From positions 8,679,001-8,743,000 of the forward strand of contig NC_083388.1 of assembly GCF_031755915.1 (NCBI RefSeq): 64,000 nt of DNA, read 5' to 3'. The stretch is from Ziziphus jujuba (Eukaryota; Streptophyta; Magnoliopsida; Rosales; Rhamnaceae). The position numbers and the translations under genes were made by a program. Below the pieces are notes generated by a model. The model ran no database searches. It was given only the letters and a program-made list of their open reading frames with translations, and was not told the origin of the DNA. Below, piece after piece: positions 24,660 through 34,503 of the stretch (within the stretch, counting starts at the first letter, position 1; every line of letters begins with the position of its first letter).

Positions 24660-24980
24660 ATTGTAGCAGCAGCTCCTCTATAGGACATAGGAGCCAAACT
24701 ATGGTATCTCTCTTGACCTGCTGTATCCTAAATCTCAAATTTTAAAGTAGCATCATTTACAGCAAATGTTTGTGAGAAAAAGGTAGCCCCTATTGTTGAT
24801 TCCTACAGTGTTAGAAAGAAAATCAAGCTCTAGGATTCAAACAAAATGCCATTCAAAATTTGAAAGTCTGAATACAAGGAACATTACGAACCTAAAATTC
24901 AATAAACTGTCCTTTTACAAAACGCAACACAATACTAGATTTACCAGCTCCAACATCCTCTAGAAGAACCTAATGGACAA
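24660..24980 (-). pseudogene. RABF2/Rab5-like small GTPase fragment, two exons with stops
   Basis: Plant Rab5 (RABF2, ARA7/RHA1) proteins regulate endosomal and vacuolar traffic. On the minus strand, about 24,975-24,905 encodes VLLEDVGAGKSSIVLRFVKG, the P-loop exon, with the first Gly of GDxGAGKS changed to Glu and a TAG at the exon end. After an intron, the exon starting at 24,802 encodes ESTIGATFFSQTFAVND, then FEI, a TAG (24,728-24,730) where the family has Trp, then [14 protein letters not shown], which is switch II. It continues with [14 protein letters not shown]- and C-terminal exons, including the prenylation motif, are absent. Clearly a dead fragment. Confidence 0.82.
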
Positions 24981-25414
24981 TAAATATGATTTTGATTTTC
25001 AGCAAGAAAAAACTTCATAAAGAAATAAGAAACGATTAAAGGACATTTAATGATGTAAATCCACAAAACAGATTATGTTTGCCTAAATAGAAAATAAGAA
25101 ATTAGTAAACTAAGTAAACTACCTTCGTAGAACAGTAAAGACATTTAAACAAAGAAACAGTTTTATTGCTCTCAATCATCTTAGACCTTGATAATGCCAG
25201 TGTTAAGAGGAATTGTTTGGAGTTGATGCTTGAAAAAATGAAAAGGAAACAAGTTAGAGAGTTTTTCTAGACATGAAACAAACCCGTTAGATCCATTATC
25301 ACAAATAATGGAAACAAGAATGGCCACCTACATATTTTCCCTTCTAAAAAACTAAAAGATATGGGGAAATTATGCCTTAAACTATTATTCATTTTGCACC
25401 TTATACCCATCTCA

Positions 25415-26043
25415 TTTTGCACCACTATACTTGCTCCCTTTGACATCTCTTCATTCCCATCTTTCCTTGTAGGTGCTATGACATCAAACTCATCAATAAA
25501 AACCTATTAGTTTTCCAACTGGAATTGAAAATTATTTTCAAATAAATAAGACCATCCTTAGACATCAAATACATGTCTATCTCCCATGCTCTAAATGTCA
25601 TTGCAAAACCTCCCTCTAGTAATGACATTGGCCATGGTTAAAACATATTCCCAATTTCAGGCTAGCCTCTAAGCTCACCATACCAACCGACTGGTGTGAA
25701 AGTGACACTAAAGAAGCTTATGAAAAAATTTAAAAACTAATTGTAAGTTTGTAACTACATGCATTTAATTGCAAACACAGAATGATATGTTTCCTTAATA
25801 AATAGAAGGCAAACTATTTAAAAAGGGAATAAAACTCACCACAGAAGGTGCAACTTGGTGAGCTGAATCAAACACTTTATGCAAAGATTGCTCACTTTCA
25901 TCACAATATTGACTAATAATATTGCTCACTTTCACCAAAGACGTCTTTCCTGTGCCAAGTGGGCCATGAAGAAGCACTCCCTTTGTAGGTCGTGAATTAA
26001 TAAACACTTGGTTACTGAATGCTGCACTTACTTGACAAGTCAT
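25415..26043 (-). pseudogene. CIP111: CIP111-like AAA ATPase fragment, Walker A and Walker B exons
   Basis: CIP111 is the plant Afg2/SPATA5-type tandem AAA ATPase that binds calmodulin. The first exon (from about 26,043 to 25,842, minus) contains [16 protein letters not shown], a Walker A motif with Pro replaced by Leu. It then jumps to [20 protein letters not shown], about 20 family residues short, and ends at a GTGAGT donor after APSVV. The next exon (about 25,500-25,415) gives VFIDEFDVIAPTRKDGNEEM and then departs from the family at SKGASIVV. Order and splice borders match a real gene, but the rest of both ATPase domains is missing. Confidence 0.78.
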
Positions 26044-26247
26044 ATTTCAATGGAGAAATGCTATTCAATCCCCAAACAGTTCAACATACTTGAAAAGTAA
26101 TAGTTCATAGATAATTGTAACAGACAATTCCAACAACACATACAGCAAGCTTGACTACATACATATAGTGCTTAACAAGCACATAGCAGACTTTAATACA
26201 TAATTAGTTTACCAATCGAACAGACATGTATATTATTGACTATATCA

Positions 26248-26481
26248 CTAGGCAAACATTTTAAAGAAAAGAAATAATAAAAGTACAAGAACCATAAAAG
26301 TCTTAACGTTATATTGGTCGCTCCTCTTAGTATTTTTTTGAATTGCTTTAAGCATATTATTATATTTCTCCACTTGCACAAATAAACGACGAACTTCACC
26401 GATAAGTATATCTATTTTGTCTAGTTCAGCCTCACCTTCTTTTACCCAAATGAATTTACCACATTCTTTTTTCTGTGTCAA
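26248..26481 (-). other. Unidentified exon-like fragment
   Basis: The minus strand has an open frame with WVKEGEAELDKIDILIGEVR followed by RLFVQVEKYNNMLK, a charged helical segment that looks like real protein, before drifting into Leu/Phe-rich translation of AT-rich sequence. I do not recognise the family. It lies upstream of the CIP111-like exons on the same strand and may be another captured exon in the chimeric block. Confidence 0.35.
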
Positions 26482-26490
26482 GAAAACATA

Positions 26491-27727
26491 TATAACTTAA
26501 TTATTTTATAAGCGAAAACAAATGAAAATTTAACACATTAACAAGTATGTAGGAATTGTTCTCCATCTAAGCATTTCCAAAATTGACGATTTATATTCTT
26601 ATCTATCCTTGATGTTTTTAAATGCATATATTGCCCACATGAGCAAATCCAAATCAGTTGAACATCACTAGTACTTATTGACATGCTTACACAACTAATC
26701 TCAAGCTCTAACTTCTAAAGAAAACAAGGTAGGATTTAATAAGCTATAAAAAGCCAAAAGACATATATAAAAAAACAAAAACAACAAAAAACCGCCAAAA
26801 AAAAAACCAACAGAAACCTCAAGGATAATTCCTCTTTCTAGCTAGTCATGAGTATTTAAATTAACATTGATAATGTATGCTAACAAAGGAAAGAAAGAAC
26901 GATATATGACAACAAATTCTTCTTGCTAATTCAAAGTATTAGTTTAAACACTTCACATAAAATGGCAAACATAATAACACCAAATCAAAATCGTACACGT
27001 TGAGCGCATGGCAGACACACCCTTCCTATCTCATTTTCCCAAAGAAAACAAAGATGTAAAATATAACCAAACAAAAAAAAAAACTCTGCTACGAGAAGGC
27101 AAAATATATAACTTAATTATTTTATAAGCGAAAACAAATGAAAATTTAACACATTAACAAGTATGTAGGAATTGTTCTCCATCTAAGCATTTCCAAAATT
27201 GACGATTTATGTTCTTATCTATCCTTGATGTTTTTAAATGCATATATTGCCCACATGAGCAAATCCAAATCAGTTGAACATCACTAGTACTTATTGACAT
27301 GCTTACACAACTAATCTCAAGCTCTAACTTCTAAAGAAAACAAGGTGGGATTTAATAAGCTATATAAAGCCAAAAGACATATATAAAAAAACAAAAACAA
27401 CAAAAAACCGCCAAAAAAAAAAACCAACAGAAACCTCAAGGATAATTCCTCTTTCTAGCTAGTCATGAGTATTTAAATTAACATTGATGATGTATGCTAA
27501 CAAAGGAAAGAAAGAACCATATATGACAACAAATTCTTCTTACTAATTCAAAGTATTAGTTTAAACACTTCACATAAAATGGCAAACATAATAACACCGA
27601 ATCAAAATCGTACACGTTGAGCGCATGGCAGACACACCCTTCCTATCTCATTTTCCCAAAGAAAACAAAGATGTAAAATATAACCAAACAAAAAAAAAAA
27701 AAACTCTGCTACGAGAAGGCAAAATAT
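26491..27727. repeat. Tandem duplication, unit about 616 bp, two nearly identical copies
   Basis: The unit beginning TATAACTTAATTATTTTATA at 26,491 starts again at 27,107. The second copy ends near 27,727 (ACGAGAAGGCAAAATAT). Only a handful of single-base and homopolymer differences are visible, for example GATAATG against GATGATG. No gene is recognisable in the unit. The high identity indicates a recent event or an assembly artefact. Confidence 0.92.
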
Positions 27728-28733
27728 CATAAATAAGCTACATGAACCTTACTAATGAGATTTGGTTATGATAAACATTCATGTTTCGTTTGTGATATTT
27801 ATATCGCTTATATCACTATAATGTATATATAGACGTTTAGAATGAGGGAATCGCATGGCATGCAAAGTAGTCTAAGTAGAGATTTTAAGATAAGCAATTA
27901 GAATTGGTGGTGTTTTCTCATGGTGTTTTCACTACTAGACCAGTTGTACTTTGCTAGATCTCTCTCCCATTTATTCAGATCAATCAATAATTCTTATATA
28001 CTTTAAACTTCCTAGATAGCTACTAGCTACTTTCTTTTTCTTTCATGGTACTTGGAATCGTCACTACATCTTAAATTTTGGAAGCTGGGTTGGTGGTACT
28101 ATAATCTTTTCTTTATAAATATTCGAGGAATAATCTTAAATCTCATATTTTTTTAACTTCTTATTCCTACTTGTCAAAAAGGTGGTGGAAGCCACTATTC
28201 CTAATTCCACAAGGAGTATGCATTTTTATGCTGGCATTCCTTTTAAGAACTATTAACTTTACCCCTCGATCCCCATAAGATAGTGTGAGGCTTTGCGGGT
28301 GTTTACCAACTCAACTTTGATACAACTCAAAACATCTTCATAAACTCTTCTTTTCTTTTCTTTTTTCTTTAGAAAAAAAAATCAATTACAATGAAACATT
28401 GTAATAAATTCTTTTATTTAATAACAAATATCAATCTACATAAATAAAATATCACCATATTCGTTTAGTTCTGCAAAATGTCCACAACAAAGTCGTCTGA
28501 AAAATACTAATCTCTTTTATAAAAATAGATGCTTTCTCAAGTAGAAAATAGCATTGAAGATGCTCTAAAGAGAACCATATAGAGGCAGCCATAGAGAGTA
28601 TTTACATGTACCAAATCCAATCCCTGGTGGAACCAAAATGAACCATATAGGAAACTTCAAAATGATGCTAAGAGCTAAAGTGGAATGAATAATTCTTCTT
28701 TTGAGCCCCCCACACACTTCATCATTTTTGCTT
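27728..28733. other. Spacer without recognisable genes
   Basis: AT-rich sequence with short T- and A-runs. No conserved frame, RNA gene or element end was found. Confidence 0.5.
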
Positions 28734-29418
28734 CCACAAATAAAAAAGATAGTTTTTTTCAACACCTATCTACAGAGGACACAGAGCCTATTAACTATAC
28801 GACTTCTTAATACACAGAGCCTAAGAAAATAGAAGAGCATAAATGGATATACTCATCTAAATCTTTTCAATGATTGTAATTACTAAACTAGATCCTTGCT
28901 TTCTGCCAAAACATTTCAAAATTTGCTAAATGATGAAAATGCCCAATACAAAACACATGAAAGTAACACCTCAAAATCTTGGTTTTAGCTAAACTCCATA
29001 ATTTTAATCTTGAGCATGTGAGATCTCATCAATGGCCCAAATATTAGATTTAGTCTAAAACACCTTACTAACAGAGAACCAAAAACTTAATTAAAAGTAG
29101 GGAAACAAGACAAACAAGACTTGCAAAGACTGATATGCTTCGACAAAACTTTTTATCCACAGATTATTGTCCTATTTTACATTTACAGTAATATAAATTC
29201 AAGAAAAAAAAAAGGAAAAATTGTTATACTTGCTTGAAATATTAAAAAGAAACACACTCTTCATTTATTTGCAGGGCTGGCCGACAGGTGGAATCAGTAG
29301 AGAATGGCTGGAACGGTGGGCTGGCAGGTCGATGGAATCAGTAGAGAATGGCTGGAACAGTGGGGAGAAGTTCCAGATTTAACCCAATCCCTATATGTTG
29401 GAAGCACTGGAGAATCTG

Positions 29419-29800
29419 TGTGAAGTCCCACATCAGCTGAAAAGGGGAACGAAGCACACCTTATAAGGTAGTGTAGATACATTTCCCGTACGACGCATTT
29501 TGACAAAACCTTGAGGGCTGGGTTGTAAGAGGATTCCCCAGGCCCAAAGAGGACAATATCGGACGCAGGTGGTCTGGGCTGTTACAGATGGTATCAGAAC
29601 CAGTACCCGGATTGGTGTGCCAGCGGAAGGATTGTGAAGTCCCACATCGGTTGAAAAGGGGAACGAAGCATGCCTTATAAGGTAGTGTGGATACCTTTCC
29701 CATACGATGCGTTTTGACAAAACCTTGAGGGCTGGATTTTAAGAGGATTCCCCAAGCCCAAAGAGGACAATGTCGAACGCGGGTGGTCTGGGCTGTTACA
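29419..29800 (+). mobile_element. TRIM (terminal-repeat retrotransposon in miniature), 382 bp
   Basis: Two 168-bp direct repeats, 29,419-29,586 and 29,633-29,800, both start TGTGAAGTCCCACATC and end GGGCTGTTACA (TG...CA). They flank a 46-bp interior that begins GATGGTATCAGAACC, a primer-binding site for initiator Met-tRNA. The whole is bordered by ATCTG on both sides (29,414-29,418 and 29,801-29,805), a 5-bp target duplication. The structure matches a widespread plant TRIM family. It encodes nothing; the frames at 29,294-29,720 on the minus strand are shadows of the two LTRs. Polymerisation and integration would need proteins from another element. Confidence 0.95.
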
Positions 29801-29937
29801 ATCTGGGGCAGGGCTGGTCAGTGGAAGCAGCTAAGAATGCAGGTGGGTTAACATCACATGCAAGCTGGAGATGGTGGTGGCTCGCTGGCACGGTGGGTGG
29901 AAGTGTGGAAGCACAAGAGAAAAGGAGAAGAGAAGAG

Positions 29938-30105
29938 AAATGTGTGAATGGGAAGGGGAGCTTTGGGCAAAAAATTCACACGTGAAGAAGCTTGAATCAG
30001 GGCTATTCATGCCAGATGTGAAAATCCAATGGGTGTCAATTTCAATACATTTTTTTTCTTCACAGAAACCATGCGGTCGGTCCTTATCCTAGACACTTCA
30101 TAGTT
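29938..30105 (-). repeat. Inverted copy of the GGATAAGGACCGAC flank block
   Basis: Read on the minus strand this block follows the same order as 14,845-15,000 and 19,955-20,100: GGATAAGGACCGACCGCATG, then GAAATTGACACCCATTGG, then CATCTGGCATGAA, then TTCAAGCTTCTTCACGTG. It is the third member of the family in the window and the only inverted one, so the block can exist apart from the SDR flank. It may be the end of an unrecognised element. Confidence 0.7.
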
Positions 30106-32905
30106 TAAACACCGAAATATATGAGCTTTGTGCTTGCACAACTGCCAATGCCACAAGAAGGGCATGGTAGAGAAGGGTATACAATTACAAAGCATTGGAT
30201 AAGAAAAAGACAATACAACTGTGAAATGGTAGAGAAGGCACACGTAATCAGCAGCCACGAGAAGGTTTAAAATAACATAACCTTCTTTTACCCAAAAAAA
30301 AAAAAATTACATAACCTTCATAAGCAAAAAAAAAAAACAAAGAGAAGAAACATTACAATACGAATAAGAGCTATAAGTTCGCTTCAGTGCCACATAACCT
30401 TCAAATGTAGAAACTAGCAAGTGGATAAGATATGCTCGTATACATGTTAAAATGGTAAACAAATAAACCATTGATGAAAATTAAGATCATATAGACTGTT
30501 CATCGCTACCATTTTATAAGATAATTAATATAATAAAATACAATAATTAAAATACAATGATAATAAAATAATTTATAAATATTAAAAATTATTATAAAAA
30601 TACAATACTTATTAATATCAAAATATAAAAAATTTAACAAATAATTTTAAAATACATAAAATTCTTAAATTTCTCAATTGGTTGCAGGTAAAAGAATGTT
30701 CTCTTTCATAATTCTTACTCTGCTTAAACTGAAAGAATCTTTTAGTTTTAAAAAATAAAAAAATAAAAATTAAAGAAAAACTGACTATTGCATCAAAAAC
30801 AAAAATAAACACAAGAAAGCAATTTAAATTTGAATCAACATCACAGAAAAGGTATTTTGTACTTTTTAAACAAAAATAACACTAATTGGCATGTGGATAA
30901 GTGGGGGACACAACACATAAGAATGTCAACGTGCAGGGCAGGGTTGATTTTTAAAATCCCCTTCCCATCCCCATTTGGAATTTTTCATCCCATCCCCGTG
31001 GTTTTCTCCGTTTCTTTAGAGACGGGACGGGGACAGGGATTTCCCAATCAAGGATGGGGCGGGACTGTTTTTTCAGTTTATTTTTTTTTTATAATTGATA
31101 TAATTTTTTTTAGAAATTTATATGAAAAAAAAATTATTTTATGAAGAAAATATAAATAAAGTGACTAAAATGCAATAAAAATACAATAAAATACATCAAG
31201 ATCCAAATTTACAATTATAATAAAACACATCCTTAAAAAATACAATAGTCCAAATACATAAAATATTAAAAAAAAAAAGTAAATAGATACGGGCTAGGTT
31301 CTTTATTCCCCGATCCGGACCCGATCCCGATTCGGGCCTTAAAGATTTATCCCGAGTCCACCCCATAGCCTCGATTTTTCAGGAAAAAAATGGACGGTGC
31401 ACCACGGTTTTCGGAGTGTGCAGGGCAAATTGTCATTTCTAACGACACATGTCAAACTTTATCAATTAAAACCCTTTGAAATTATGGAGTTACCTAACAC
31501 AAAACACAAGAAAAAATAATAATAATAAAAAAGGAAATGTAAAACAATCCAACATCTCTCTCTCTGTGCAAAATGTTCACTAACAGTAGAATTGCATTTT
31601 GTTCAGTCCTTATGAGTCCAAACTTTTTCTTTGAACCTCTAAAGCTACCATACTCATTTCCTAATGCACAAACACCATTCTTGTGCAAACGGAAACAATA
31701 GTAGCACCCATTTTCTAATGCACAAACACCACTCCTGTACAAACGGAAACAACAAGAACTTTTATCTGATGGAGATGTCTAAAATATTAACTTAAATCGA
31801 CAACAACAACAACTCAAATTTCCACTTCTTTCATTATTTGCCTAAAATACTACTTTTTGGTATCGATCGGAAACATCATCAATATCGGCAACATCACCAC
31901 AATCTTCCACCAGAAAACTACCATTTTCGTCGATATTTGTCGATAACATTGACATTTTTGACATTTCCACGACAATTCCTATAGATATTCCTTTTTCCAT
32001 TTATCAGTGCAGATGTTAGTCGAAACCCGATCATTTTGTTGGCATTTTGACGATATCGCCTACTTTTTCTTCCTTGCTTGCACGTGCACCCATATATTTC
32101 CACTCTCCAAACCAAGGTTCAAAATATTAGTACTAATGGAAATACATCAAATATTGATAAAATCCTATAAAAAAAATCATGAAAATTTATATAAAAATAA
32201 ATAAATCTATTATTGAAATTCCATAATAATCTTATTTAATTAATATTTTATTAAGTTAACTATAAAAATTGAAAAAAAAAATATTAGTGGAAATTACCAT
32301 AACACTACCATAATAAGAAATGTTAGGGTACTGTTATGGCAAATTTAATGGATATTACCAATAGACGCATGTAGATGCAATCTTTTCGTGCTCAATTTGA
32401 ATCTCTATATGAGTTTAATAATCTTTCTAAAATTTAATGAATATTTTTAAAATTCTGTAAATATTATGGTGAATATTTTGGAAATATCAACATATATTAT
32501 CGAAATTTTGACCAAATTATGAAATAATTGATATGAAACTATATTGATAAAAATTTTCATATCAAAATTTTTGAAAGAAATTATCAACTTTTTTTTTTTT
32601 TGAAACTTAAATATTCTATCAACTTAATGAAAGAAATGAAATTTTGTTGAAATATCGTGCAAATTTTTTATATTTGAAACCTTACCAAGCAATTATATAT
32701 ATATATATATATTTATACATATTCAGGACAACAAACACAGAGATGAGAGAGAGATGTGCATTATTAATTCTCTTACGGGAGAAAGCTAGCACACATACTC
32801 ATATAACACAGTATATTCTCATAGGAAACTACATGCCTCCACATCAATGTGGGGACATTCCTCTCATGTGTCAAAGTTATGGCAGGTTCCATCCTTACCG
32901 TACAA

Positions 32906-33819
32906 TCACCAGTCTATTCAAATTTTGTAATCAATCAAAATTAGTTTGCATGATCCCAATAATTAAAGCATAATTAATTAATTATGAAATCCACCATATA
33001 ATATATAGACAAATAAAACTTTCACATATAATCAAAGTACGGAGAAATACTTCCATACTCATGTGGAGGCAAGTCCTTTTATATCTACCACGACAACTAA
33101 TGCCCATACTTCTGTAATACCATACAGTCAATGCCATGTTTTTTTTTTTTTTTTTTTTTTACCCTTTCACATGTATAGAAAAAATAAAAGTTATAATAAT
33201 AGTTTCATGATCCTGCTCATATCAAGTTGATAAATAAGATGATGGTGTTAGACAGGGAGGTGAGAGCTGTGGGAAGTAATTACTATTGTTAGAGTGATTG
33301 AGATTGTGGGAATGATATAAAAATATAGGTTTCAAGGGCAAAGAAGAGGAAGAGGTACCCTAGTTTTTCTCCCCGAATTTCTTCTACTTTCCATCATAAT
33401 TTTCAAGAAGCAAGTCAGGCTTAGGGTAATGAAATACAGAAGTTTAGTTTTAGAAGGTTTGACTAATCCAAAAAAAATTATTCTTCTTATTCTTTTTTCT
33501 TGAGAGAATTCTTATTTTTGTCAGTATCATGGTCTCACTAATTTTCTCATATAAACTTCATTTTTTTTTTTTTTTCTGTGGTCACATTTTGTTTACTGAA
33601 AAGTTTTTGAAAAACTCGAAGTGTAAATATTTGGTTTCTATTCGAACTTTCTAAGCCTATATCAAAAACTCTTATCTTTTCATTATGATTTACAAAAAAT
33701 TGATAAGAAATTTGAGTTTATAGGTATAAAAAACTTTTTTGCTTCCTATGGTATTCAAGCGGTTTGTGATTGGAAAATTTATGCATTGATTTGTTTTAGT
33801 CGGTTTTATAAATACATAA

Positions 33820-33856
<37 letters not shown>

Positions 33857-34083
33857 TATGTATATCAAGGGTTCAATCGGCTAGAGGGCATTACAGGAAT
33901 ATGAGCATTAATTGCTCCGGCAGAAACTATTGCTTCAGGGGAAGTAACGCCTCCCAAAAAAATTAAAATGATAAATGTTACAAAGTGGGAGATAAGGTAG
34001 AAGATTACAGAAAAATAATGTTTAACTACGATGTTTGTTGTTAATTTTTTTTTTTTTTACCCCAAAAAATAAATGATCTGACT
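32906..34083. other. Spacer with homopolymer and (TA)n tracts
   Basis: T-runs near 33,140 and 33,563 and a (TA)n tract near 33,828-33,851 are the main structure. No gene recognised. Confidence 0.5.
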
Positions 34084-34091
34084 ATTGAGAG

Positions 34092-34495
34092 CATGGGCGG
34101 ATCTAGCTTATGCCCCCCTCATCAATTTTTTTTAATATATTTTATACGTTTTTGTCTTTTATAAATATTTCTTTAAGAATAATAAATAATACCATGTAGT
34201 CCCTATAGAATAATGTTACTTCTCAATTTTTATTTTTAATTTTATATGAAGTTTTGTGTTCTTTATATTATAAAATATTCTTTTGAAAAATGTAAAATTG
34301 TTTTACAACATTATTCAATGAAGTTCATTTCAATTTGTTCAAAAATTGTAGCAATAGATCCTAATTTGAAATTCATTAAACTTTATAAAATACATAGTTA
34401 TTAGTTTAATGTAACAACTTATTTTACCATCACTTAAAAAAATATCTTTTACCATTCAACTGTGCCCCTAAACAAAATTTCTGGATCCGCCACTA
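34092..34495. mobile_element. hAT-type MITE, 404 bp, target duplication ATTGAGAG
   Basis: The ends CATGGGCGGATCTAG and, inverted, TAGTGGCGGATCCAG form imperfect terminal repeats of a GGCGGATCCAG type common in plants. ATTGAGAG lies directly outside both ends (34,084-34,091 and 34,496-34,503), an 8-bp duplication as made by hAT transposases. The interior is AT-rich and non-coding. Its 3' third with adjoining flank is found again at 62,293-62,567. Confidence 0.85.
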
Positions 34496-34503
34496 ATTGA
34501 GAG

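Larger units (their letters stand above)
28734..32905. repeat. Segmental duplication, copy B
   Basis: Runs parallel to 15,058-18,505. It lacks the hAT-type insertion of copy A and has about 1.5 kb extra (about 29,330-30,900), which contains a TRIM element, an inverted copy of the GGATAAGGACCGAC flank block, and AT-rich filler. After 32,905 the sequences part: copy A continues into the SDR pseudogene flank, copy B into unrelated sequence. No protein-coding gene was recognised. Confidence 0.85.

Noticed and set aside
29294..29720. Minus-strand frames with PLFSADVGLHTDSP-like text
   Set aside because: They are translations of the two LTRs of the TRIM element and repeat each other for that reason.
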